Source: Aureispira anguillae (GTDB lineage Bacteria; Bacteroidota; Bacteroidia; Chitinophagales; Saprospiraceae). Taken from it: a stretch of 64,000 bases of DNA. The notes beneath the pieces were generated by a model. It worked only from the letters and a program-made list of their open reading frames with translations. It had not been told where the DNA came from and made no database searches. A program made the translations under genes and the position numbers. Shown piece by piece: positions 36,746-46,128 of this stretch. The stretch spans positions 5,630,001 to 5,694,000 of the forward strand of contig NZ_AP026867.1 of NCBI RefSeq assembly GCF_026000115.1. Reading direction: 5' to 3'. The stretch's first letter is position 1. Every line of letters starts with the position of its first letter.

Positions 36746-38587
36746 TCAAAAAGAACCAGTAGATTTTGGCATCGCTATATTTTTGGTAAATGTTTTGGAC
36801 AAACGCAATCCCTTGGTAGAGAATGTTTGTGTATTGGTAAAAAAGCCTTCTCGCTCTACTTTCAACACATAAGAACAATCTTTAGATAAAGTCATTGAGT
36901 ATCTTCCGTCATGTGAAATAGGAATTACAACTTGCTCTTCACCACAACCATTAATTAGTGTAATTGTGGCATCTATAATTGGTTCATTATTATACGCTTT
37001 TTTGATCACTCCCTCTACTTTAAACTCTGCTTCTTTTAATTTTAAAGGCACATTAATAAAAAGTTCTGAACCAGGAACATACCCCACTGTTGAAATGTCT
37101 TTTTCTGTATCTGTAAATTGCTCGGAGGTCAACATCAACTTGCAATTGCGCTCTAACGGTAGTGGAGCATAAATAAGACCATCGATATTAGTGACCCATT
37201 TTTGGTTTTTAGGAAGGCATTCACTTTGTATTTCTACCCCTGCAACGCCTTGCCCTGTTGACTTATCAAATACTAAAATTTGAGACTCTAGTGCAACTCG
37301 TTTAAAGTAATAAATATCCATCTTTCTTTTAGGAACTCTATTAGAGGCAAAATAACCATAAGTCCCTGAAGAATCCATAATATAAGAAATTTCATCCTTC
37401 TCAGAATTTAAGGGAGCGCCTAAATTGGTAACAGGCGACCATCTACCACCCGTTTGGTTCGAATAATAAATATCAAAACCTCCAATTCCAGTTTGCCCAT
37501 CCGAGGAAAAATATAAGTTTTCATCCAATCCAAAAAATGGATACACTTCATCCCCCTCTGTATTTATTTCTGGTCCCAAATTCATAGGTTTAGACCATTC
37601 TCCATTTTCATTATAACTTACGTACAAATCAAAACCTCCAAAACCTCCAGGAATGTCTGAAGCAAAAAACATTTTGTCTCCATCTGGTGTAACAGATGGA
37701 TGGGCAACCGAATACTCTCTACTATTTATTCCCAATTTTAGATTAGGTTTAGTCCATTGTTCACCAACTCGTTTGCTAGAAGCAATTTGAGTATTCAAGA
37801 TGTTTGCTCTGCGATTTGATTTTTTATCATTCGTACCATAAACTGTATAATAAGCCGTTTGCTGAATACCATCTAAACGGATTGGTCCATCGTGGTAATT
37901 CATATTCAATTCATTACTAAACAAAGATGGAATGCCATATTGAAATTCTTTGGTATCCTTGTCTTTCATAGTCGCTGTTATAAAGTACGATTGGATAAAT
38001 GGTTTATACAACCATGAACCTCTATAACTAGATACTTTTGTTGTATCTCTGTCAGAACTAAACAAAACCCCTTTTCCAAAAAACACAGCTCCAAAGTCAT
38101 CATAAGGAGTATTGATATTAGGAACAACTTCAACATCGTACAAAGCCCCTGCATTTAGCAAATCTTTATGCACTTCAGGCTTGCAAGCAATCAACATATT
38201 ATGACCACGCAATTGAGCGCTTTCCATTTCTCTAAATTTGGTAAATTGGCTTTCTGCTTCTTCAAATTTATCATTGGCCATCAAAGACAAACCATAATAA
38301 TAAAAAATTTCAGAAGGTGCTTCAGGGTGTTCTGCTGCTTTGGCATACCACTGCCCCGCCTTTAGATAGTTTCCTATTTTTCGATAACAATTGGGTAATG
38401 CAAAAAGAGCTGCTGGTTTAGTTTCTTTCTTTAATGCCTGCTCGTAGAGATCAATAGCCTCTTGGAAATCAAGCTCTTTGTATTTTTTGTTGGCTTTATT
38501 GATGAGCGCATCAGCAGTTTGTGCTGATAACTGGCTGACTGACATACAAAGTATCAAAAGCACGACAATATGTGAATGTAATTTCAT
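36746..38587 (-). CDS. PorE-like TPR / PD40 protein with carboxypeptidase-regulatory-type tail
   Basis: The 613-residue protein begins with a signal peptide (MKLHSHIVVLLILCMSVSQLSAQ). TPR-like helices follow (about 24-125; LDFQEAIDLYEQALKK, GNYLKAGQWYAKAAEHPEA). A PD40 propeller covers about 150-430 with repeats of VLFSSDRD, MFFASDIPGGFGGFDLY, LYFSSDGQTGIGGFDIY and GYFASNR. Instead of an OmpA domain the C-terminus has two carboxypeptidase-regulatory/CNA-B-like beta-sandwiches (about 435-510, and 517-605). It shares the TPR-PD40 core with its downstream neighbour, which suggests duplication and loss of the anchor. A clear promoter lies upstream. Confidence 0.87.
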   Translation of the reverse strand: MKLHSHIVVLLILCMSVSQLSAQTADALINKANKKYKELDFQEAIDLYEQALKKETKPAALFALPNCYRKIGNYLKAGQWYAKAAEHPEAPSEIFYYYGLSLMANDKFEEAESQFTKFREMESAQLRGHNMLIACKPEVHKDLLNAGALYDVEVVPNINTPYDDFGAVFFGKGVLFSSDRDTTKVSSYRGSWLYKPFIQSYFITATMKDKDTKEFQYGIPSLFSNELNMNYHDGPIRLDGIQQTAYYTVYGTNDKKSNRRANILNTQIASSKRVGEQWTKPNLKLGINSREYSVAHPSVTPDGDKMFFASDIPGGFGGFDLYVSYNENGEWSKPMNLGPEINTEGDEVYPFFGLDENLYFSSDGQTGIGGFDIYYSNQTGGRWSPVTNLGAPLNSEKDEISYIMDSSGTYGYFASNRVPKRKMDIYYFKRVALESQILVFDKSTGQGVAGVEIQSECLPKNQKWVTNIDGLIYAPLPLERNCKLMLTSEQFTDTEKDISTVGYVPGSELFINVPLKLKEAEFKVEGVIKKAYNNEPIIDATITLINGCGEEQVVIPISHDGRYSMTLSKDCSYVLKVEREGFFTNTQTFSTKGLRLSKTFTKNIAMPKSTGSF

Positions 38588-38723
38588 CTATATTGGCTTT
38601 ATTATTATTGATTGTTTGAAAATTATATAAAAGTATAGTTGTTTTTGTTAAAACAAAATACAAAACTAACTAGGAATGAGCAACTATTATACCTTAATTG
38701 AGTCAAGGCAGTATGGTTCTATG

Positions 38724-38755
38724 CAAAGATAGTTTGTTTTATTCTGAAATAACAA
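38724..38755 (-). promoter_or_regulatory. Predicted promoter of the 36746-38587 gene
   Basis: On the minus strand: TTG, 21-nt spacer, TATCTTTG (38731-38724), matching the Bacteroidota consensus. The leader would be about 130 nt. Confidence 0.6.
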
Positions 38756-39025
38756 TCTAAAGATAATAAAATCATTGAGTAGTCTTGTTTAAGCTCTAAA
38801 AGGTTAATTTAGGTAAACAAATCGCTCTTAAAATAAAGAATTACAGGTTTTTCAAGCCCAAAACAATATTTTATTGTTTTCTTCCTTATAAAAAAAAGCT
38901 TAACAATCCTTCCTAAAAGAAGCTGTCCCAAATAGCCCTTACTTTAGAGTTATTTTTAACAGAATATTAATAATTTTGTAAGGTTTGTTTCAGAAATTGT
39001 GCCGCTATATGGGTTGTGGTAGGCA
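38756..39025. other. Gene-free stretch between promoter and tRNA terminator
   Basis: AT-rich sequence with no open frame of quality and no hairpin of note was seen here. Confidence 0.5.
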
Positions 39026-39063
39026 TAAAAAAAAGCCTCTTTTGAAAAGTCAAAAGAAGCTTT
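39026..39063 (-). terminator. Terminator of the tRNA-Lys transcript
   Basis: A 14-bp stem with one mismatch (39032-39045 with 39050-39063) has eight A to its left, which give a U-tract on the minus strand. It closes the tandem tRNA-Lys unit. Confidence 0.75.
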
Positions 39064-39068
39064 AGATG

Positions 39069-39141
39069 TGATCCCGCTGGGATTCGAACCCAGGACCCTT
39101 TGATTAAAAGTCAAATGCTCTACCAACTGAGCTACGGAATC
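39069..39141 (-). tRNA. tRNA-Lys(TTT), second copy
   Basis: This 73-nt cloverleaf reads GATTCCGTAGCTCAG at the 5' end and pairs with CGGGATC at the 3' end (one G-T). The anticodon loop CTTTTAA gives anticodon TTT (lysine). The T arm has GGTTCGAATCC. The discriminator base is A and CCA is not encoded. It is identical in its visible sequence to the copy at 39191-39263, 49 nt apart. Confidence 0.95.
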
Positions 39142-39190
39142 TACCTGCATTAAGGTTATTTCAAGCAAAAATTTATTTTTTAAAAAGTTG

Positions 39191-39263
39191 TGATCCCGCT
39201 GGGATTCGAACCCAGGACCCTTTGATTAAAAGTCAAATGCTCTACCAACTGAGCTACGGAATC
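39191..39263 (-). tRNA. tRNA-Lys(TTT), first copy
   Basis: It has the same sequence and fold as the copy at 39069-39141, with anticodon TTT. It is first in the transcript and lies about 38 nt after the -7 box at 39301-39308. Together the pair forms one transcription unit with a 49-nt AT-rich spacer. Confidence 0.95.
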
Positions 39264-39300
39264 TACCTTTTGCTTTAATGTTATTCCCTCAAAGCGGTTG

Positions 39301-39331
39301 CAAATATACCGATATTTTAAACAACTGCAAA
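39301..39331 (-). promoter_or_regulatory. Promoter of the tandem tRNA-Lys genes
   Basis: On the minus strand: TTTG, 19 nt, TATATTTG. This is a perfect match to the Bacteroidota consensus and is placed about 38 nt before the first tRNA. Confidence 0.8.
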
Positions 39332-39492
39332 TTTTTATAGTTTTTTTTTCAAAAAAAAACACTTTCTTCAAGAAAAAGAAAAGCACTTAGGTGCTAATAC
39401 TTCTATCTCCTCCTTCCCCCCACCAACACAGTGCACTAATAATCAAAAGATTGCACTTTAAGGCAATAAAACAGAACAAATCTATTTAAGTC

Positions 39493-39540
39493 AAAAAAAA
39501 ACTGCAACTTATTTCAAAGAATAATTCGTTGCAGTTTTTT
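39493..39540. terminator. Bidirectional terminator after the DUF4920 gene
   Basis: A 13-bp perfect stem (39495-39507 with 39528-39540) extends inward by a further AT-rich part and is flanked by A- and T-runs on the two sides. On the minus strand it closes the DUF4920 gene. Confidence 0.8.
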
Positions 39541-39643
39541 AAATTTCTAATAAGCCTCACCATATAAGTGAAACAGCTTAGATCATTTCTTTGCATTCCA
39601 ATCACAGTTGAAACGCAAAGAAAAAATACATCCAGGCTTCAAT

Positions 39644-40273
39644 TTATTTAATCACTAAGCCCTTTGCCAACAACTTATACTCTGAAACAGGCTCTGTAAT
39701 TTTAGCAATTTCCTCAGCAGATTGACCTTCATCTTCTGCAAAATGACGTAACTCATCAACGGTAGTAACAGATTTATAAGCATTGCCATCGACAACCACT
39801 GTTTTACCTACCATATCAACAGGAACTAAGAATTCATGATTCGTTGCAATAAAAATTTCTTTCCCATCAGCAGTTGCCATTTTTAACCAACATCCTGCCT
39901 TTTTGCAAACCTCTGAAACCTCTCCTTCTACCTTAGTAGCTATTGCTTTCACTATATTCCCTTTCCCTAAGTCTAAGTCTTCAGCTCCTTCTCCTCCATC
40001 TACTTTTGCTAATACATCAGCCAAAGCAATTCCACCATCAGGGGTTATTTCTGCTCCATAATGAATTCCATCTCCTTCTGTTACTGTACCGTGATCGTGG
40101 TCATGATCGTGATCGTGCCCAGCATGGTCGTGGTCGTGTCCCTCATGATCGTGTCCAGCATGGTCGTGGTCATGGTGTTCGTGATTATCGTGCTTATCTC
40201 CTGTAGCAGTGCTATCACTCGTACAAGCAGCAAAAGTATAAGCTAGTACTATTAAATACAATATGCGTAACAT
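39644..40273 (-). CDS. His-rich metal-binding DUF4920 lipoprotein
   Basis: The 209-residue protein has a lipobox signal peptide (LAYTFAAC, Cys at 17). Residues about 27-62 are a His/Asp/Gly tract built from GHDHDHAGHDHEGHD-type repeats, a likely Zn, Cu or Ni reservoir. Residues about 70-209 match DUF4920 (KVEGEVSEVCKKAGCWLKM, then GKEIFIATNHEFLVPVDMVG and KTVVVDGNAYKS). The DUF4920 Cys pair (VCKKAGCW) could also bind metal. The His tract is added to the domain, which suggests that this copy has a role in metal supply or defence. It stands alone between terminator and a -7 box. Confidence 0.88.
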   Translation of the reverse strand: MLRILYLIVLAYTFAACTSDSTATGDKHDNHEHHDHDHAGHDHEGHDHDHAGHDHDHDHDHGTVTEGDGIHYGAEITPDGGIALADVLAKVDGGEGAEDLDLGKGNIVKAIATKVEGEVSEVCKKAGCWLKMATADGKEIFIATNHEFLVPVDMVGKTVVVDGNAYKSVTTVDELRHFAEDEGQSAEEIAKITEPVSEYKLLAKGLVIK

Positions 40274-40335
40274 AATTTCTAGTTTTATTAAAATAATAGT
40301 TATTTTTTTAGATTAAATCTAACTTCCATCATTTG

Positions 40336-40343
40336 CAAATATA
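40336..40343 (-). promoter_or_regulatory. Possible -7 box of the DUF4920 gene
   Basis: On the minus strand it reads TATATTTG. No TTG is at the proper distance. It would give a leader of about 60 nt. Confidence 0.45.
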
Positions 40344-40491
40344 ACAAGAAAATCACAAAAAGAATGTACCTTTTTATACTGAAAAGATTTAATAGAATAC
40401 AAGACAACAATAAATAGATGGGCGCATGAGTTGAACCACTCCCTCCTGTTCTTTTAAAGAGATAATATGCAGCCGTTTTATTATCTACAAC

Positions 40492-41244
40492 TTACAAATT
40501 CAACAACTCCTCCAACAAATGCTCTCTTCGACTCTTAGATACTGCAATATTTTGACCATCCTGCATAACAACAGAACTCGGTCGAGTTTTAATTAATTTG
40601 GAAACAAATTTAGGATTAATCAAAGAAGAACGATGCACTCTCAAAAAGCCAAAACCTTCCAATAAATCGGAGTATTCTTTTATTGTTTTTGATACCCAGT
40701 ATTTCTTGCCATCCACGACAGCAAAAGCAGTATAACTTTTCTCTGCCTGACAATACATGATATTTTCTATATCAATAAATACATAGCCCTCTCCACTTGG
40801 CAAAACAATTCGTTTGGACTGAGTAGTTTGTTGTTCGGCTGCAAATTGATACCTCAAAGCCTGATTAATATAGGCTTGGTGCTTTTTATCTCTATAGCTA
40901 TTTAAAGCATTTCTCAATTCTTTTAAATCAATTGGTTTCAATAAATAGTCTAAAGCCGATAAACGTAAAGCATTGATAGCATATTGATCGTAAGCTGTTG
41001 TGAAGATAACCTCAAAGTCAACTTTATCAAAATACTTAAATAATGACAAGCCTTTTTCGTTAGGCATCTCTATATCCAAAAAGACCAAATCGGGTAACAG
41101 CTTTTTGATACAAGCCACTCCATCTTTTACATTACTTGCCTCTCCTATAATGTGTACATCTTGACAATAATCCTCTAACAAGGTAATCAACATTTCACGA
41201 GCTTGTGGCTCGTCCTCTATAATAATAGCTCTAATTTTTTGCAT
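40492..41244 (-). CDS. LytTR-family response regulator
   Basis: The 250-residue regulator has an N-terminal receiver domain (IIIEDEPQAREML, phospho-acceptor Asp57 in LVFLDIEMP, then TTAYDQYAINALRLSALDYL with the conserved Lys in LLKPIDL) and a C-terminal LytTR DNA-binding domain (RIVLPSGEGYVFIDIENIMY, then YCQAEKSYTAF and FLRVHRSSLINPKFVSKL). It lies 69 bp behind the propeller histidine kinase on the same strand, so the two form a two-component pair. Target genes cannot be told from here. Confidence 0.95.
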   Translation of the reverse strand: MQKIRAIIIEDEPQAREMLITLLEDYCQDVHIIGEASNVKDGVACIKKLLPDLVFLDIEMPNEKGLSLFKYFDKVDFEVIFTTAYDQYAINALRLSALDYLLKPIDLKELRNALNSYRDKKHQAYINQALRYQFAAEQQTTQSKRIVLPSGEGYVFIDIENIMYCQAEKSYTAFAVVDGKKYWVSKTIKEYSDLLEGFGFLRVHRSSLINPKFVSKLIKTRPSSVVMQDGQNIAVSKSRREHLLEELLNL

Positions 41245-41313
41245 TGTTTAATTGGTTTAGTTTTTTAATGTATTGTTCCAATCCTCTACAGACAATATCA
41301 ACCATCAAAAGCA

Positions 41314-44300
41314 TTATAGGTCAACAAAAGGAATCCAAAGTTCCACTTTTGTTCCTAAGGCTTTGCCTGCTTTATCTTTTAAATCGGTTATTTTTATATT
41401 GTTGTGGGGGTGCGACTGATTCATTATGCTTTCTTGCAAGATTTTTAAGCGCTCCTGAGTTGTGGTCAACCCCGATGAACGAGCTGGCTCTTGCTTCTTT
41501 TTTGCCTGTCGCCCTACTCCATTGTCTTCTACACTGACATAAAGATAGCGACCTTCTTCCTTGAGTACAATACTTAACTGACGATTGGTTGTTTTATGAA
41601 ATAAGCCATGTTTAAAGCTATTTTCTATAATTGGTTGGATTAACAAGGGAGGAATCGCATAATCCCCATCCAATAATTCTTCCTCTACTTCAAAACTAAT
41701 GTCAATCTGATTTTCAAAACGAATCTGTTCTAAACTCAAATAATTATTCAGAAATTCTTCTACCTGTTCAATAGGGATCGCCTTTTTGCTAGAATACTGA
41801 AAGATTTTGCGCAACAATTTGGCAAAGTTAGATTGTAGCTCCATGGCTAGTTCGTTCTTTTTTTGCAGCCACAAATTTTGCACAGCGGTTAATACATTAA
41901 AGATAAAATGGGGGTTCATTTGGGATTGTAACGCCTCCATTTTTAAGACATTGACCAAGTTTTGTTGCCTTTCTTCTTTCTGTTTTTGGCGAACCCTAAA
42001 TAGTACTACGCCAACAATCATCAATGTCCCCAACAAATAGAGCGCCCCCTGAAACCACCACGTTTGCCAATAAGGAGGAGCAATTACAAATTCAACCCTC
42101 GCCACCTCCTTGCTTACCACACCATCTTCATTTAACACCTTTACTTCAAACGTATAGTTTTTGGGCTCCAACTGAGGAAAACGCATCAGATCAACTGCGC
42201 TGGATTGTGTTATCCAACTACTGTCCACTCCAAGCATTCTGTATTGATACTTAAATTTGCCTCGGCTTCGATAAGCTACTCCCTCTACATAAATAACTAA
42301 ATTATTTTGGGTATAATCCAGCTCATAAGAAGGATGTAGGGTCGTATCTACCTCGTGAATGGCTATTCGCTTGATATAAACCAAGGGTGGAGTTGTATTC
42401 TCACTTGGCAATTGAGTATCAAGTGAAACCAAGCCCTTTGAAGTATTTAACCAAACCTTATCATTCACGATTTCTAAATCCTTTATCTCTAATGTTGGCA
42501 AGCCGTCTTCTAAGGTGTAAATATGGTTTTCTTTTGTTTTTATATTAAAAGATTGAAGCCCGCTTGCTGTTAACAACCATAAAATGTCTCCAGCAGCTTT
42601 TGCTCGTTTTACTTTATTACTGATTAAGCCATCTTTAGTTGTAAAATGATGGATAACTTTCAAATCTTTGTCCAAACCATAAACACCTTTATTGATTGTA
42701 CACCCCCAAATAACGCCTTCCTTAGATCGACTTAGATAGGTCGCTTGAATCGCTTGTTTATCGTTACTTAAGATAGGAAATCCTCCCCCTTGTTCGGGGT
42801 AACACATCAAGGTATCGACCCATGCAGCTAAAAAACGATCCTGCTCTTCATCTACCAGAATCCAATTGCTTCGCTTTCTTGCTATTCTTCTGGAATGCCT
42901 TCGCTTTCCTTGATGTAACCATTCTATTTCCCGCATAGCAGGAAAGTGCTTTCCAATCACAGCACGACATCTATCTCTAAAATTAACCATCGAAACACCT
43001 TCCTTTCCTCCTGAATAAACAAAGGTAGAATCTTTATAAAAATTCACATTTTGCCAAGTACTACACCCAACATTCTGTATTACATTTATTGCTTTTGTTT
43101 CTAAATCAACCTCTAGTACTCGTAACGAAGAGACAATCAATAGCTTATTTTCAAAATATTTGACACACTTAATTGTCTCCCCCAAAGAATCGCCCAAATA
43201 AGAAGTCCATTGATTGGAAGGACTATTGTAGATCCAAAACACACCATTAGAAGTTCCCACTAATAAATTATCCTGAGGTCCTTTCTCTAGATAGGTAATC
43301 TCTGTTTCTTTTAATGCTTCTATAGGGTAAACATTTAACAACCATTGAGGTAGGATATATACCCCATTACTCAAACTGCTTACCCAATAATTCCCCTCAT
43401 GATCGACTAAAAAGTCTGAGACTCCCTCATTGGGAAACAGCCTCATGCTCCCCTCTATCTCTCCTATAGACGCTGAGTCAATAATTTTAAAAGCCCCATG
43501 ATTAGAAGTCAACTGCCAAAGGCTACCATCTGCTAACTCTCGGCAATAAATAAATTCTTGTCTTGCTATTTTTTCTACCTTTATTAATCGTTCAAAAAAG
43601 GGCGACTCTTCATTTTTATTATACCTAAAGAATGAATAACCACGCCTATTGTATAAAAAAGGAGGGTATTGAGAAAGACATAAAGCCCCTTCATACTCTA
43701 ACAACATCGTCAGAACTAAAGATGCTCTATAACGGGTCTGTTGAATTGAGACCAATAAGTTTTTTTCTAAATTATCACAAGGCAATAAATGGAGGCTATC
43801 TTCTTTTAAGGCAAATATTCCTGAAGTTGCAGATACTACCAAACCTTCCTCCTTAAACAGCCCCATATCATAAATCTGTTTTTTAAGATACTCTCCCTCC
43901 TCACTAGAAAATGGAACAAAATAAGTATCCCAAATTTGATTTTTCAGATCATATTTAAAAATACCACTGCCTTTTTTAGAATTACCTGCTACATATAAAG
44001 TGGTATTGCTTACAACCAAATGCTCTACTCTAGTTATTCCTGATGCCTCCATTGGCTCAAAATAATGCATACTATCCTCCTCCACATAAAAGATTTGATT
44101 CTTAAAATTTCGCAACCAAATTCGACCTTCATTATCTTCTTGCAGTGCAGATACTGCCTCCCCTAACTCCTTTTCATTGTGATAATAAAAGAATTTCCTA
44201 CCATTGTATTTACACAGCCCCTTATCGGTTCCCATCCACATATACCCCTTGCTATCCTGATACAAATCATAGACCTCTAAACTCGGTAATCCATCCTCGA

Positions 44301-44412
44301 CTGTTAAGTTCCAAGCATAGGGGTGTTGAGCCTGTAGATACAGACCAGTCAACATTAATAAAATAAATAAGTTACAGCACATTATCCATTGCTTGCCCAA
44401 ACTTATACACAT
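41314..44412 (-). CDS. Propeller-type sensor histidine kinase
   Basis: The 1032-residue protein starts at MCISLGKQWIMCCNLF (a later Met ten residues on is also possible), followed by a hydrophobic segment that ends near LYLQAQ. The periplasmic part is a two-component regulator propeller (WNLTVEDGLPSLEVYDLYQD, GYMWMGTDKGLCKYNG and many similar blades) and a Y_Y_Y domain (YKFKYQYRMLGVDSSW-like, near 700). One membrane helix (about 765-785) precedes a LytS-type kinase: LQSQMNPHFIFNVLTAVQNL with His835 and the ATPase VEDNGVGRQAKKKQ. Signal input by propeller/Y_Y_Y proteins in Bacteroidota is often polysaccharide-related, but that is not shown here. Its regulator is 69 bp downstream. Confidence 0.92.
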   Translation of the reverse strand: MCISLGKQWIMCCNLFILLMLTGLYLQAQHPYAWNLTVEDGLPSLEVYDLYQDSKGYMWMGTDKGLCKYNGRKFFYYHNEKELGEAVSALQEDNEGRIWLRNFKNQIFYVEEDSMHYFEPMEASGITRVEHLVVSNTTLYVAGNSKKGSGIFKYDLKNQIWDTYFVPFSSEEGEYLKKQIYDMGLFKEEGLVVSATSGIFALKEDSLHLLPCDNLEKNLLVSIQQTRYRASLVLTMLLEYEGALCLSQYPPFLYNRRGYSFFRYNKNEESPFFERLIKVEKIARQEFIYCRELADGSLWQLTSNHGAFKIIDSASIGEIEGSMRLFPNEGVSDFLVDHEGNYWVSSLSNGVYILPQWLLNVYPIEALKETEITYLEKGPQDNLLVGTSNGVFWIYNSPSNQWTSYLGDSLGETIKCVKYFENKLLIVSSLRVLEVDLETKAINVIQNVGCSTWQNVNFYKDSTFVYSGGKEGVSMVNFRDRCRAVIGKHFPAMREIEWLHQGKRRHSRRIARKRSNWILVDEEQDRFLAAWVDTLMCYPEQGGGFPILSNDKQAIQATYLSRSKEGVIWGCTINKGVYGLDKDLKVIHHFTTKDGLISNKVKRAKAAGDILWLLTASGLQSFNIKTKENHIYTLEDGLPTLEIKDLEIVNDKVWLNTSKGLVSLDTQLPSENTTPPLVYIKRIAIHEVDTTLHPSYELDYTQNNLVIYVEGVAYRSRGKFKYQYRMLGVDSSWITQSSAVDLMRFPQLEPKNYTFEVKVLNEDGVVSKEVARVEFVIAPPYWQTWWFQGALYLLGTLMIVGVVLFRVRQKQKEERQQNLVNVLKMEALQSQMNPHFIFNVLTAVQNLWLQKKNELAMELQSNFAKLLRKIFQYSSKKAIPIEQVEEFLNNYLSLEQIRFENQIDISFEVEEELLDGDYAIPPLLIQPIIENSFKHGLFHKTTNRQLSIVLKEEGRYLYVSVEDNGVGRQAKKKQEPARSSGLTTTQERLKILQESIMNQSHPHNNIKITDLKDKAGKALGTKVELWIPFVDL

Positions 44413-44535
44413 AGCATATATTTTAAATATGAGGAAACAAGATAAACATGTCTGCTGAAGCAAACAAGTCCATCTAATAATTGCTTCATTTTTCTAGTTG
44501 AAAGGAACAAATAAGTTAATTAATGGACATTTAAA

Positions 44536-44574
44536 CAAAAAGGCGACTCTTCACAAAATGGTGAATAGCCGCCT
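44536..44574 (-). terminator. Terminator after dapD
   Basis: A 14-bp imperfect stem (44541-44554 with 44561-44574, two mismatches) has an A-run to its left, giving U on the minus strand. It lies 53 nt after the dapD stop. Confidence 0.6.
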
Positions 44575-44626
44575 CTATTTCTAAGAAATTTAGGTAAAAC
44601 TTCTGTTTTTCAACAAGTGTTATTGC

Positions 44627-45445
44627 CTATACCGCAACATTAAAATCACGCAAAGCATCATTTAAAGACGTTTTTTTATTGGTGCTTTCTTTTCGTTGCC
44701 CAATAATTAACGCACAAGATACTTGGTATTCCCCTGCTGGAAACTTTTTGGTATAACTTCCAGGAATAACAACAGAACGAGCAGGTACACGCCCTTTGTA
44801 TGTAATTGGTTCTGGACCTGACACATCAATAATTTTAGTAGATTGGGTAATCGTTACATTAGCCCCCAACACTGCTTCTTTTTCTATTCTTACTCCCTCT
44901 ACAACAATACAACGAGAGCCAATAAAACAATTGTCCTCAATAATTACAGGTGCAGCTTGCAAAGGCTCCAAAACACCACCAATACCAACTCCACCACTCA
45001 AATGCACATTTTTGCCAATTTGAGCACAAGAACCAACCGTAGCCCAAGTGTCTACCATTGTTCCAGAATCAACATAAGCACCAATATTGACATAACTCGG
45101 CATCATAATTACACCTGGCGCAACAAAAGCACCATGGCGAGCAATGGCATGAGGAACAACACGTACCCCCAATTCAGCATAGTTCTTTTTTAGTGGAATT
45201 TTGTCGTGAAATTCAAAGGGAGGCAATTCTATCGTTTCCATTTTTTGAATAGGAAAGTACATAACAACTGCTTTCTTCACCCATTCATTCACTTTCCATC
45301 CTTCTTCAGTAGGTTCAGCTACTCGCAATTCGCCACTGTCCAATAAATTAATAACTTCTCGAATTTGTGCTTGAGTAGAAGCCTCTTTTAATAATTCTCT
45401 ATTTTCCCAAGCGTTTTCAATTGATTTAATTAGTGTGTTCTCCAT
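44627..45445 (-). CDS. dapD: Tetrahydrodipicolinate N-succinyltransferase
   Basis: DapD transfers a succinyl group to tetrahydrodipicolinate on the way to lysine and meso-diaminopimelate. The start at MENTLIKSIENAW is chosen over an upstream ATG with a low-complexity tail (NNQRTKNNK). The product has 272 residues, the normal length. The left-handed beta-helix repeats are visible (GAFVAPGVIMMPSYVNIGAY, VDSGTMVDTWATVGSCAQIG, KNVHLSGGVGIGGVLEPLQA) and the C-terminal PARSVVIPGSYTKKFPAGEY is typical. It stands alone with its own terminator. Confidence 0.95.
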   Translation of the reverse strand: MENTLIKSIENAWENRELLKEASTQAQIREVINLLDSGELRVAEPTEEGWKVNEWVKKAVVMYFPIQKMETIELPPFEFHDKIPLKKNYAELGVRVVPHAIARHGAFVAPGVIMMPSYVNIGAYVDSGTMVDTWATVGSCAQIGKNVHLSGGVGIGGVLEPLQAAPVIIEDNCFIGSRCIVVEGVRIEKEAVLGANVTITQSTKIIDVSGPEPITYKGRVPARSVVIPGSYTKKFPAGEYQVSCALIIGQRKESTNKKTSLNDALRDFNVAV

Positions 45446-45568
45446 CTTATTATTTTTTGTTCTCTGATTATTAGATAACCTTGTCATTGACTTTTTGCCC
45501 TATCAATCACCCAGTACACTCTTCCAAAGAATCTTTCTAATTTAAAACCTTAACAATCTTATTAAAAA

Positions 45569-46054
45569 TTACTTATTTTCTAGATTTTTCAAAATTTCAG
45601 CAGGCAATAACTGTTGTAAAACTTCAGGGTGTTTCTTTAAAAAATAATACCAATAATAACTTCCAAAGAAAACAATGGTTTGCCCAAATTGGCTAGGTTC
45701 ATGAAAATGGATGGTTACCTTATTCCAAAAAAGCATTTTGCTCTCTTCTACCCTAGCAATACTATCATAAGTATACTGGAATGACTTTCTAAAATTAGAT
45801 ACATAGAGTTTTTCTGCATCCATAGCCACCCACTTAATAGGCGAAAACATTAGGTAGTAAATTCCTGCGGTAGACAAGACAAAAGAAACCATCATTAGCC
45901 TTGCTGTGGTCGGAGTAAAAGGTTCTCCAATATTGTCTAAAGGGGTAAAAAATAAAACGATGGTCAACCCTCCAAAAAAACAAAACCAAAAAGTAGGAAG
46001 AAGAAGTTTTAAAGTAAGTGTCCACTGAGAAGACACGACTTGCATTTTTGTCAT
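45569..46054 (-). CDS. Membrane protein of unknown function with possible PH-like tail
   Basis: I do not recognise the 161-residue protein. It has two membrane helices (about 17-38 and 52-70) and a C-terminal part with beta-type pattern (KWVAMDAEKLYVSNF, KVTIHFHEPSQFGQTIVFFG) that resembles a bacterial PH-like domain; this is a weak call. It is followed by dapD after 123 bp, with no obvious link. Confidence 0.7.
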   Translation of the reverse strand: MTKMQVVSSQWTLTLKLLLPTFWFCFFGGLTIVLFFTPLDNIGEPFTPTTARLMMVSFVLSTAGIYYLMFSPIKWVAMDAEKLYVSNFRKSFQYTYDSIARVEESKMLFWNKVTIHFHEPSQFGQTIVFFGSYYWYYFLKKHPEVLQQLLPAEILKNLENK

Positions 46055-46128
46055 ATTCTGTATGATTTTTATTCTCTTAATTGCAATAATACAGCTTTTT
46101 TTGATAGAAAGTATGAGCTACTAGAAAT

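Noticed and set aside
38956-39386. Two reading frames on the minus strand sharing the peptide VDSVAQLVEHLTFNQRVLGS
   Set aside because: Both are translations of the two identical tRNA-Lys genes; the shared peptide is an artefact of the repeat.
40080-40180. Tandem CATGATCGTG-like repeat
   Set aside because: It encodes the His/Asp tract of the DUF4920 lipoprotein; it is not a separate repeat element.
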